The notes beneath the pieces were generated by a model. That model was given only the letters and a program-made list of their open reading frames with translations. It ran no database searches and had not been told where the DNA came from. A stretch of 5,911 nt of DNA from NCBI GenBank assembly GCA_038894275.1, contig JAWAPU010000036.1, forward strand, positions 1-5,911, written 5' to 3'. A program made the position numbers and the translations under genes. This stretch comes from JAWAPU01 sp038894275. Lineage in GTDB: Archaea > Nanobdellota > Nanobdellia > UBA10117. Positions 1 through 5,364 of the stretch are shown in pieces; within the stretch, counting starts at the first letter, position 1; every line of letters starts with the position of its first letter.

Positions 1-138
1 GATCCTGGCGTAGTATGGAACAATGCTGCAACTTTAAGTATAGGTTCCTTAGTAACACTTGCATTGGGTTATTTAGCAAAAGGAATTTCTAAATATAAAG
101 AAGAAGCAAAAAAATTATTTAAGAAATTAGAAGATTAA
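1..138 (+). CDS. C-terminal end of an unrecognised protein (partial, 5' cut by window)
   Basis: An open frame runs from the first base to a TAA at 136-138 and gives 45 residues. It begins DPGVVWNNAA, continues through a mostly apolar stretch of about 16 residues (around residues 11-26, rich in L, A, G, V, T), and ends in a lysine/glutamate-rich tail (KYKEEAKKLFKKLED) that would form an amphipathic helix. The apolar stretch followed by a basic tail could be a last membrane helix with a cytoplasmic end, but it is short and could equally be a buried helix of a soluble protein. I do not recognise the family. The codon style (AAA, GAA, TTA, AGA) matches the neighbours, and the clean stop before a tRNA gene on the opposite strand supports a real gene end. 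The start lies outside the window. Confidence 0.6.
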   Translation, partial: DPGVVWNNAATLSIGSLVTLALGYLAKGISKYKEEAKKLFKKLED

Positions 139-141
139 ACT

Positions 142-146
142 AAAAA
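142..146 (-). terminator. Oligo-T run downstream of tRNA-Arg
   Basis: Read on the minus strand this is a run of five T residues (ATTCTTTTTAG) starting about 10 nt after the mature 3' end of tRNA-Arg. Archaeal RNA polymerase commonly terminates at such T-runs without a hairpin. It sits in the 17-bp gap between the tRNA and the stop codon of the convergent upstream gene. The assignment rests only on composition and position. Confidence 0.35.
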
Positions 147-155
147 GAATGGAAG

Positions 156-230
<75 letters not shown>

Positions 231-249
231 ATAAAGTAAATAATTAAAA

Positions 250-262
250 TTTGTTTAAATGT
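250..262 (-). promoter_or_regulatory. Possible TATA-like box for tRNA-Arg
   Basis: On the minus strand the sequence ACATTTAAACAAA lies with its centre about 26 nt before the mature 5' end of tRNA-Arg. That is the distance expected between an archaeal TATA box and a start site at or near the tRNA's first base. The whole 231-302 spacer is A/T-rich, so chance matches are easy. Confidence 0.3.
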
Positions 263-272
263 TTTTTTAAAG

Positions 273-280
273 TTTTTAAA
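273..280 (+). promoter_or_regulatory. Possible TATA-like box for the HemK2-type gene
   Basis: TTTTTAAA is centred about 26 nt before the ATG at 303. This spacing would put the transcription start at or next to the start codon, giving a leaderless mRNA, and no Shine-Dalgarno-like purine tract precedes the ATG. The box shares its TTTAAATGT core with 254-262, 21 bp away. Weak evidence in such AT-rich DNA. Confidence 0.35.
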
Positions 281-302
281 TGTCTAATACTTAACCATAA
301 GC

Positions 303-881
303 ATGTTCAAACTTAAGACAAAAACGCTAGAGGTTTATACGCCAGCAGAAGATTCTTTCTTGTTACAAAGCTGCATACCTTTAGATCTAAAAAGAAAAGA
401 TGTTTTAGATATGGGTACTGGAAGTGGAATTTTAGCAATAACAGCAGCAAAAAGAGGTGCAAATGTTTTAGCTGTAGATTTAAACCCGCGAGCTTTAAAA
501 ATTGCTTCTGAAAATGCAAAAAATAATAATGTTAAAATTTCTTTTTTAAAATCAAATATTTTTTCAAATGTTAAAGGAAAATTTGATTTAATTCTGTGCA
601 ATCCTCCATATTTGCCAGAAGATGAGATAGATAAAATAATAGGTCCTTCATTAACTTATTCCGGAGGAAAAGATGGTAAAGAATTTATTAAAAAATTCGT
701 TTCTGATGCGCCTAAATTTTTAAAAAAATATGGAAAAATACTTATGGTTATTTCTAGTATTACTGGAGAAAAAGAAGTTTTAGAACTATTCGCTAAAAAT
801 AATTTTAAAACAAAAATCTTGGCTAGGCAAAAAATTCCTTGGGAAGAATTAATTGTTATTGAAGCTCGTTTTTTAACTTAG
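303..881 (+). CDS. HemK2/Mtq2 family protein-(glutamine-N5) methyltransferase
   Basis: This 192-aa class I SAM-dependent methyltransferase most likely modifies the glutamine of the GGQ motif in release factor aRF1. Archaeal and eukaryotic relatives do so together with the small partner Trm112. Visible signatures are YTPAEDSFLL (residues 12-21), typical of the HemK2/Mtq2 branch; the SAM-binding glycine motif DMGTGSG (36-42); an acidic residue after strand 2 in VDLNP (58-62, D59); the catalytic NPPY (100-103) that holds the amide substrate; and a GGKDGKEFI block (121-129) also typical of this branch. Length matches the short, single-domain archaeal/eukaryotic forms. The N-terminal helical domain of bacterial PrmC is absent. 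An in-frame TAA at 285-287 with no other start codon before the ATG fixes the start. No Trm112 gene lies in the window. The last 26 bp overlap the convergent hisS end. The exact substrate is inferred from the family. Confidence 0.9.
   Translation: MFKLKTKTLEVYTPAEDSFLLQSCIPLDLKRKDVLDMGTGSGILAITAAKRGANVLAVDLNPRALKIASENAKNNNVKISFLKSNIFSNVKGKFDLILCNPPYLPEDEIDKIIGPSLTYSGGKDGKEFIKKFVSDAPKFLKKYGKILMVISSITGEKEVLELFAKNNFKTKILARQKIPWEELIVIEARFLT
829..834 (-). terminator. Oligo-T run that may end the hisS transcript
   Basis: Read on the minus strand, a T6 run (AATTTTTTG) lies about 22 nt beyond the hisS stop codon, inside the 3' coding end of the methyltransferase gene. Because the two genes overlap tail to tail, any hisS terminator must lie within the other gene, and this is the nearest T-rich candidate. 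No hairpin was seen. Confidence 0.25.
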
Positions 882-2130
882 TTATAATTTCTTCAAAAGT
901 CAGTAATTTTTCTTTTCCAGTTAGCATATCTTTTAATTTAATTTTGTTTTGTTTTGTTTCTTCTTCGCCAATTATGGCAACATAAGGAATTCCTAGCTTA
1001 TTAACAAATTCTAAATTTTTTCTTAAACTTCTACCCATTAAATCAAAATCTGTATTAATCCCTGCCTTTCTAAATTTTTGAACAAATGGAATAGGATTTT
1101 GATTTATAGTTATAATAAATAATTTTGTTTTTGTTTTTTTCCCTTGTAAATTAAGCTGATCGATGATTCTGTCCAACCCAAGAGTTGCCCCTGTTGCAGG
1201 TACCTCTACCCCACTAAATAATTCAATTAAATGATCATACCTTCCTCCTGCAGCAATTGTTCCTTTAAAGTTTGGGGATGTTGCTTCAAATATTACGCCT
1301 GTGTAGTAATCTAAACCTCTTACTAAAGATAAATCAAATTTATAATTTTTTACGCCAAAATCATTCAAAGCAGACATGAAATCTAAAATTTCTTTTTCTG
1401 CAGAAGGGTCCAATTTGATTGTTTTTTTAATTTTTTCAAAATCTCCCCTAATTTTTAAAAGAGAAAATATTGTATCGACAGATGCTTCGCTTATGCCTTT
1501 TTCAAGCATTTCTTTTTTAATTTTATCTTCACTTAATTTGTCAAGTTTATCAATAGCACGCATTGCTACTTGTAATTTAATATCCGCCACACCACAGCTT
1601 TTCAAAAAACTTACAGATATTTTTCTACTATTTATTTTCCATGTAAAATTTTCCACTCCAATTTCTTTTAGTGCATCATTAATACATGCTAATATTTCTG
1701 CATCCGCTCTTAAATCATATGTTCCAAGCGTATCTACATCACATTGTAGAAATTCTCTTAGTCTGCCTGCTTGAGGTCTTTCTCCTCGCCAAGATCTATC
1801 TAAGACGTATCTTTTAAACGGTTTGCCAAGTTGAGGATTTGTTGCATAAACTCTAGCCAAAGGTACAGTTTGATCGTATTTTAAACCAAGCTCCTCATCC
1901 CCAAATTTAAATTTAAAAATTAGTCTTTCTTCTTCGCCATATTTTTTTCCAAGGATAGAAGCGTATTCTAAAGCAGGGGTTTGTAGCGGAACAAAACCAT
2001 ATTTCTCAAATACTTTTTTAATTTTGGATATCATTTCTTCTCTGAGTATTTGCTTTTCTGGCAAATAGTCGCGCATACCTCTAACAGGTTGAAGAATTAC
2101 ATTTGTTTTTTTAGTTTTATTTTTAGCCAT
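856..2130 (-). CDS. hisS: Histidine--tRNA ligase (HisRS)
   Basis: A 424-aa class IIa aminoacyl-tRNA synthetase that charges tRNA-His with histidine in the cytoplasm. In order: PVRGMRDYLP (15-24) opening the catalytic core; motif 1 around 41-55; YDQTVPLAR (85-93), the form usual in archaeal and eukaryotic enzymes; motif 2 with WRGERPQAGRLREF (114-127) and QCDVD; an insertion region of about 140-255; the histidine-specific LVRGLDYYTG (269-278) with its substrate-binding Arg271; GGRYDHLI (295-302); motif 3 GATLGLDRI (314-322, Arg321); and an anticodon-binding domain from about 335 to the end. The start is set at ATG 2130 (MAKNKTKK...). An in-frame ATG at 2166 would put 12 codons inside tRNA-His and is rejected. 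The gene follows tRNA-His by 5 nt on the same strand and has no Shine-Dalgarno. The intact HisA motif and anticodon domain argue against the HisZ paralogue. Confidence 0.97.
   Translation of the reverse strand: MAKNKTKKTNVILQPVRGMRDYLPEKQILREEMISKIKKVFEKYGFVPLQTPALEYASILGKKYGEEERLIFKFKFGDEELGLKYDQTVPLARVYATNPQLGKPFKRYVLDRSWRGERPQAGRLREFLQCDVDTLGTYDLRADAEILACINDALKEIGVENFTWKINSRKISVSFLKSCGVADIKLQVAMRAIDKLDKLSEDKIKKEMLEKGISEASVDTIFSLLKIRGDFEKIKKTIKLDPSAEKEILDFMSALNDFGVKNYKFDLSLVRGLDYYTGVIFEATSPNFKGTIAAGGRYDHLIELFSGVEVPATGATLGLDRIIDQLNLQGKKTKTKLFIITINQNPIPFVQKFRKAGINTDFDLMGRSLRKNLEFVNKLGIPYVAIIGEEETKQNKIKLKDMLTGKEKLLTFEEIITKLKNELQ
907..916 (+). terminator. Oligo-T run that may end the methyltransferase transcript
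   Basis: TTTTTCTTTT begins 25 nt after the TAG of the HemK2-type gene, inside the antisense 3' end of hisS. It is the first strong plus-strand T-tract after the stop and fits hairpin-free archaeal termination. It may also simply reflect lysine/glutamate codons of hisS on the other strand (GKEKLL). Confidence 0.25.
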
Positions 2131-2135
2131 GAAAG

Positions 2136-2210
2136 GGAGAGGGCTGGGATTTGAACCCAGGTCCACCGGGCCACAGCCAGTGATTCTAACCAGGCTAAAC
2201 TACCCTCTCC
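2136..2210 (-). tRNA. tRNA-His, anticodon GTG
   Basis: The minus strand gives a full 75-nt cloverleaf without an intron. The acceptor stem is GAGAGGG/CCCTCTC, preceded by an encoded extra G(-1) that pairs with discriminator C73, the hallmark identity element of tRNA-His. The D arm is GTTT/GAAT (with weak G-U pairs) and GG in the loop. The anticodon stem is ACTGG/CCGGT with loop CTGTGGC (anticodon GTG). The variable loop is GGAC, and the T arm is CTGGG/CCCAG with loop TTCAAAT. CCA is not encoded: CTTTC and then the hisS ATG follow directly. The encoded G(-1) means no Thg1-type addition is needed for this tRNA. Confidence 0.97.
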
Positions 2211-2231
2211 AAGTATCTCTTTTGGATTCTT

Positions 2232-2245
2232 CTTTTTAATATTTT
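2232..2245 (-). promoter_or_regulatory. Possible TATA-like box for the tRNA-His-hisS transcript
   Basis: On the minus strand AAAATATTAAAAAG is centred about 29 nt before the 5' end of tRNA-His, the right distance for an archaeal TATA box with a start site a few nt ahead of the tRNA. With only 5 nt between the tRNA and hisS, this is the most likely promoter for both genes. The assignment rests on position and composition only. Confidence 0.35.
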
Positions 2246-2274
2246 CTTTTTAAGTAAAACTAATGTATTATCAG

Positions 2275-2286
2275 TATTAAATAAAT
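2275..2286 (+). promoter_or_regulatory. Possible TATA-like box for the UDG-Nudix-unknown operon
   Basis: TATTAAATAAAT is centred about 30 nt before the first ATG (2310) of the uracil-DNA glycosylase gene. A second similar box, ATTAAATA at 2290-2297, lies closer. No Shine-Dalgarno sequence precedes the gene, which fits a leaderless or very short-leader transcript. The 2211-2309 spacer holds both this and the divergent tRNA-His promoter and nothing else I can identify. Confidence 0.3.
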
Positions 2287-2309
2287 CTTATTAAATACTA
2301 AAGTAATTT

Positions 2310-2756
2310 ATGATAATGAGCAAAAAAATTTTTGGCTCCGGACCAAAAAATGCAAAAGTAGTTTTAATAGGAGAAGCACCTGGCGCTGAAGAAGAAAAAC
2401 AAGGCAAGCCTTTTGTTGGAAGGGCTGGAAAATTTCTAACCAAAGAGCTTGAAAAATTTGGCTTAAAAAAAGATGAATTTTATATAACAAATTTAGTAAA
2501 AAAAAGATGCATAGGTCCGCCTAAGAAACATGAAGTTAAGAAAGCAATACCTGAGCTTATCAATGAAATTAAAAAAATTAAACCAAAAGTAATTGTTTTA
2601 TTAGGTAAGACAAGCATAGAAAATGTACCAAAAAACTTAGCACAAATATATATAGAAATTCCGCATCCTTCGGCTGCTATGAGGTTTCCTAAACAAAAAG
2701 AAAAATTCGAAATCGGATTAAAATTGCTAAAAAACTTATTAGCAAAAATCGAATAA
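2310..2756 (+). CDS. Family 4-like uracil-DNA glycosylase lacking Fe-S cysteines
   Basis: A 148-aa member of the uracil-DNA glycosylase superfamily, expected to cut uracil from deaminated DNA as the first step of base excision repair. Motif A is GEAPGAEE (residues 21-28), followed by QGKPFVGRAGKFLT (31-44), both characteristic of family 4 (UDGa). YITNLVKKR (58-66) matches the next family block, and HPSAAMR (119-125) is the catalytic/minor-groove loop motif. Family 4 enzymes normally start with a CxxC segment and hold a [4Fe-4S] cluster on four cysteines. Here the protein begins right after where that segment would be, and its only cysteine is C67, two residues off the usual VKC position. A TAA at 2304-2306 in frame excludes a longer N-terminus. 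The start may instead be the ATG at 2316 (MSKKIFGSG...). It leads a compact gene group with the Nudix gene 1 nt behind. Activity is inferred. Confidence 0.85.
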   Translation: MIMSKKIFGSGPKNAKVVLIGEAPGAEEEKQGKPFVGRAGKFLTKELEKFGLKKDEFYITNLVKKRCIGPPKKHEVKKAIPELINEIKKIKPKVIVLLGKTSIENVPKNLAQIYIEIPHPSAAMRFPKQKEKFEIGLKLLKNLLAKIE

Positions 2757-2757
2757 A

Positions 2758-3195
2758 ATGTTATTTGAAAAATCTGCAGGGTTTATTATATTTAGAATAG
2801 AAAAGAATCAAAGAAAATATTTGTTATTATACAAAAAACCTTCTGGAATTTATAAAGAAAGATGGTCTTTTCCTAAAGGAATAATTGAGAAAGGAGAGGA
2901 CGAGCTTAAAGCGGCTATAAGAGAAACAAAGGAAGAAACAGGAATTAAAAATTTTAAACAAATAAAAAATTTTAAAGAAAAAGCGCACTACATTTACAAA
3001 AAAGAAAACGATTTAGTAAGCAAAGATGTTGCTTATTTTTTAGCAAAAACAAGACAAAAGAAAGCAATTTTAGATTTTGAACATTCTGATTATATCTGGC
3101 TACCATATCGGGAAGCTTTAGAAAAATTAACTTTTAAAACAGATAAAAATGTGTTAAAAAAAGCAGAGAAGTTTTTAAAAAACTTACGCTATTAA
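2758..3195 (+). CDS. Nudix hydrolase, Ap4A hydrolase (NUDT2)-like
   Basis: This 145-aa protein has a full Nudix box at residues 41-63: G41, five residues, E47, seven residues, R55-E56, E59-E60, then G62 and I63. This is the metal-binding loop and helix that hydrolyses nucleoside diphosphates linked to another group. The N-terminal AGFIIFR (7-13), the WSFPKG block (36-41) and a tyrosine about 15-17 residues after the box (Y78 or Y80) resemble asymmetric bis(5'-nucleosyl)-tetraphosphatases, which split Ap4A into ATP and AMP. Nudix substrates are hard to read from sequence, so a nucleotide-sanitising role is also possible. The length is normal for a one-domain member. The ATG follows the UDG stop after 1 nt without a Shine-Dalgarno, implying co-transcription and perhaps translational coupling. 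Confidence 0.87.
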   Translation: MLFEKSAGFIIFRIEKNQRKYLLLYKKPSGIYKERWSFPKGIIEKGEDELKAAIRETKEETGIKNFKQIKNFKEKAHYIYKKENDLVSKDVAYFLAKTRQKKAILDFEHSDYIWLPYREALEKLTFKTDKNVLKKAEKFLKNLRY

Positions 3196-3202
3196 TCTAA
3201 AT

Positions 3203-3544
3203 ATGTCTGAAAACACAAACCCTTTTTTAAAGCACGACGCAATTTTTCCATATTTAGAAATTGACAAACTAATTATTACATATTATCCGTATTTTGATTT
3301 AACCCTTGAAAATGGAAATTTAACAATTGGCAAAATACAACAAAATAAAATTAAACAAATCTTTGAAAAAACAAATATAAATCTTAAAACTTTGGTTGAA
3401 AGACTCAAAAAAAATAATGTCTCGGATGCTTTTTGCATAGAAAGCGAATTATCGCAGGAAGAAATACAAACTTTAGAAGATTATAAAGAAGAAATAGTGG
3501 ATTATTTGGCAAATTATTCAAAATATTTTGGCTCTAAGAAATAA
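3203..3544 (+). CDS. Unrecognised 113-aa protein in the repair gene group
   Basis: I do not recognise this protein. It starts 7 nt after the Nudix stop and carries the same A/T-rich codon style, so it is probably the third gene of that operon. There is no signal peptide, no clear membrane segment and only one cysteine (C78). Residues 13-43 are rich in aromatic and aliphatic residues (FPYLEIDKLIITYYPYFDLT) and look like a small beta-rich region. Residues 48-71 (lysine-rich) and about 84-108 (acidic, SQEEIQTLEDYKEEIVDYLANY) look helical. The overall impression is a small soluble alpha/beta protein, possibly a partner or regulator of its neighbours, but nothing in the sequence states a function. 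A TATA-like box and the next gene follow within 40 nt. Confidence 0.75.
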   Translation: MSENTNPFLKHDAIFPYLEIDKLIITYYPYFDLTLENGNLTIGKIQQNKIKQIFEKTNINLKTLVERLKKNNVSDAFCIESELSQEEIQTLEDYKEEIVDYLANYSKYFGSKK

Positions 3545-3547
3545 TAA

Positions 3548-3557
3548 TTTTTATAAG
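3548..3557 (+). promoter_or_regulatory. Possible TATA box for the polX gene
   Basis: TTTTTATAAG lies in the 40-bp gap before polX, centred about 32 nt before the ATG at 3585. It is the best TATA-box match among the spacers. It would place transcription start a few nt before the ATG, so polX may be transcribed on its own in addition to any read-through from the upstream genes. No Shine-Dalgarno is present (TTTTGGCCAC before the ATG). Confidence 0.45.
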
Positions 3558-3584
3558 CTTTAAATTTTAATTTATTTTGGCCAC

Positions 3585-5327
3585 ATGTTAAACTTTGAAA
3601 TTGCTAAAATATTCTATGAAATGGCAGATATTTTAGAAATATTAGACGTTCCTTGGAAACCAAGAGCATATAGAAAAGCAGCTAAAAGTTTAGAAACCCT
3701 AACAAGAGATGTTCGAGAAATTTATGAAAAGGGCGGATTGAAAGCTCTCGAAGAATTACCTGGAATTGGCGAAAGACTTGCTAAAAAAATAGTAGAATAT
3801 ATAAAAACTAAAAAAATAAGAGAACATGAAAAATTAAAAGCAAAAATTCCTTCTGGTTTAGCAGAGTTAATGGAAATAGAGTCTCTAGGACCTAAAAAAG
3901 CGGTTAGATTGTGGAAAGAATTAGGAATTAAAAGTGTAAGCGATCTTAAAAAAGCGCTCCAAGAACACAAAATAGCAAAATTATCAGGGTTTGGAGAAAA
4001 ATCTGAAGAAAATATTTTAGCAGGAATAAAAATATTTGAGCAAAGAAAAGAAAGATTTTTGTTAGGAGAAGTTTTACCAATTGCTAAAGAAATAATAAGC
4101 TATCTAAAAGAAAAAGTGCCTCAAATAAGAAATATTTCTGAGGCGGGTTCTGTAAGGCGAAGAAAAGAAACTGTTGGTGATTTGGACATTTTAGTAACTG
4201 TAAAAAACCCTTTGGATGCTGAAAAAATTATGAAGGTTTTCACAACAATGCCTTCTGTAGAAAGAGTATTAGCAAAAGGGCCTACAAAAAGCATTGTCGT
4301 ATTAAAAAATGGATTACAAGCAGATGTTCGCGTCTTAGAAAATAAAAACTTTGGTGCAGCTCTTCAATACTTTACAGGAAACAAAGAACATAATATTAGC
4401 TTAAGGAAAATTGCTATCGAAAAAGGGTTCAAACTATCAGAATATGGTTTGTTTTCTAGAAAAACAGGAAAATTTATTGCGGGTAAAACTGAAGAAGAAA
4501 TTTACAAAAGTTTGGGTTTAGAATACATTCCTCCAGAATTAAGAGAAAATTTAGGCGAAATAGAATTTGCCGAAAATAAAAAATTGCCAAAATTAATCGA
4601 ACTGAAAGATATAAAAGGAGATTTGCATGTTCATACAAATTGGTCTGATGGTTCTAACTCTATAGAAGAAATGATTTCGGCCGCACAAAAATTTGGTTAT
4701 GAGTATGTTTGCATCTCGGATCATAGTAAAACAAGAGCAATAGCCCATGGATTAAACGAAGAAAGATTGCTTAATCAGATCAAAATGATCAAAAAATTGC
4801 AAAAAAAATTTAAAATTAAAATTTTTACAGGCTCTGAAGTAGACATATTAGCGGATGGGTCTTTAGATTATTCAAATAACCTTCTTAAAAAATTAGACGT
4901 AGTTATCGCTTCGGCTCACACCGGTTGGAAGATGCCCAAAAAAATTATGACTGAAAGAATTGTTAAAGCTTTGGAAAATCCTTATGTTGATATTTTGGGA
5001 CATCCAACTGGTCGAGTTATACAAAAAAGAGCCCCTTTTAATTTAGATTTAGAAGAAATTTTTGAAGTTGCGTTAGAAAAAAAGAAAGTATTAGAAATAG
5101 ACGCCTTTCCAGACAGATTGGATTTAAACGACATTAATGTTAAAAAAGCAATAGAAAAAGGAATATTTTTAGCAATAAATTCGGATGCCCACGCCATAAA
5201 TCAATTAAATGTGCTAGAATACGGCGTTGCAACTGCTCGAAGAGGTTGGGCTAGCCCAAAAAATATAGTAAATACCTATTCGCTTAAAGATTTGCCAAAG
5301 TTTTTTAAAAAAATTACATTAGATTAA
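3585..5327 (+). CDS. polX: Family X DNA polymerase with C-terminal PHP nuclease domain (PolX)
   Basis: A 580-aa repair polymerase, close to the roughly 570 aa of bacterial and archaeal PolX. The N-terminal 8-kDa-like region (1-85) includes helix-hairpin-helix LPGIG (58-62). K68 aligns with Pol beta K72, the dRP-lyase nucleophile. A second HhH-like region lies at 98-140. The nucleotidyltransferase palm shows GSVRR (188-192), GDLDILV with D199 and D201, the third acidic residue D247 in LQADVRV, and YFTGN (262-266). The PHP domain (about 343-580) keeps all nine expected metal ligands: H348, H350, D355, H380, E418, H445, H473, D534 and H536. It should therefore be an active phosphoesterase, giving 3'-5' exonuclease or end-trimming activity as in studied bacterial PolX. 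It probably fills short gaps in base excision repair, which suits the nearby UDG gene. The start is supported by the conserved N-terminus and the TATA box upstream. Confidence 0.96.
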   Translation: MLNFEIAKIFYEMADILEILDVPWKPRAYRKAAKSLETLTRDVREIYEKGGLKALEELPGIGERLAKKIVEYIKTKKIREHEKLKAKIPSGLAELMEIESLGPKKAVRLWKELGIKSVSDLKKALQEHKIAKLSGFGEKSEENILAGIKIFEQRKERFLLGEVLPIAKEIISYLKEKVPQIRNISEAGSVRRRKETVGDLDILVTVKNPLDAEKIMKVFTTMPSVERVLAKGPTKSIVVLKNGLQADVRVLENKNFGAALQYFTGNKEHNISLRKIAIEKGFKLSEYGLFSRKTGKFIAGKTEEEIYKSLGLEYIPPELRENLGEIEFAENKKLPKLIELKDIKGDLHVHTNWSDGSNSIEEMISAAQKFGYEYVCISDHSKTRAIAHGLNEERLLNQIKMIKKLQKKFKIKIFTGSEVDILADGSLDYSNNLLKKLDVVIASAHTGWKMPKKIMTERIVKALENPYVDILGHPTGRVIQKRAPFNLDLEEIFEVALEKKKVLEIDAFPDRLDLNDINVKKAIEKGIFLAINSDAHAINQLNVLEYGVATARRGWASPKNIVNTYSLKDLPKFFKKITLD

Positions 5328-5337
5328 ACAAAAACAT

Positions 5338-5345
5338 TTTAATTA
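5338..5345 (+). promoter_or_regulatory. Possible TATA-like box for the primase-like gene
   Basis: TTTAATTA lies in the 37-bp gap after polX, centred about 24 nt before the ATG at 5365. It could drive a leaderless transcript. A second candidate, TTTAATTT at 5350-5357, is too close to the ATG to serve. The gap is short enough for read-through from polX instead. Confidence 0.25.
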
Positions 5346-5364
5346 GTGTTTAATTTAAGTAATT

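Noticed and set aside
335..601. Minus-strand open frames inside the methyltransferase gene (also 313-519)
   Set aside because: They are antisense to clear methyltransferase motifs and rich in Leu, Phe and Lys, as expected for shadows of an AT-rich gene.
303..881. Bacterial-type PrmC or rRNA/tRNA adenine methyltransferase
   Set aside because: The NPPY motif is shared, but the short length without an N-terminal helical domain and the YTPAEDSFLL and GGKDGKEFI blocks point to the HemK2/Mtq2 branch.
1376..1774. 132-aa open frame on the plus strand opposite hisS
   Set aside because: It is fully antisense to the conserved HisRS coding region, has low-complexity S/F/I/L composition typical of a shadow frame, and has no promoter-like sequence.
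856..2130. HisZ (ATP phosphoribosyltransferase regulatory subunit) instead of HisRS
   Set aside because: The LVRGLDYYTG motif, motif 2 arginine region and C-terminal anticodon-binding domain are intact, and the gene follows tRNA-His; no histidine biosynthesis genes are nearby.
2131..2166. In-frame upstream ATG giving hisS 12 extra N-terminal residues
   Set aside because: The extension lies almost wholly inside the T arm and acceptor stem of tRNA-His, has no family similarity, and the ATG at 2130 gives a natural MAKNKTKK start before the conserved core.
3722..3970. Minus-strand open frames inside polX (also 4982-5197) and inside the UDG gene (2308-2490)
   Set aside because: They overlap conserved HhH, PHP and UDG motif coding on the plus strand and show no independent coding signal.
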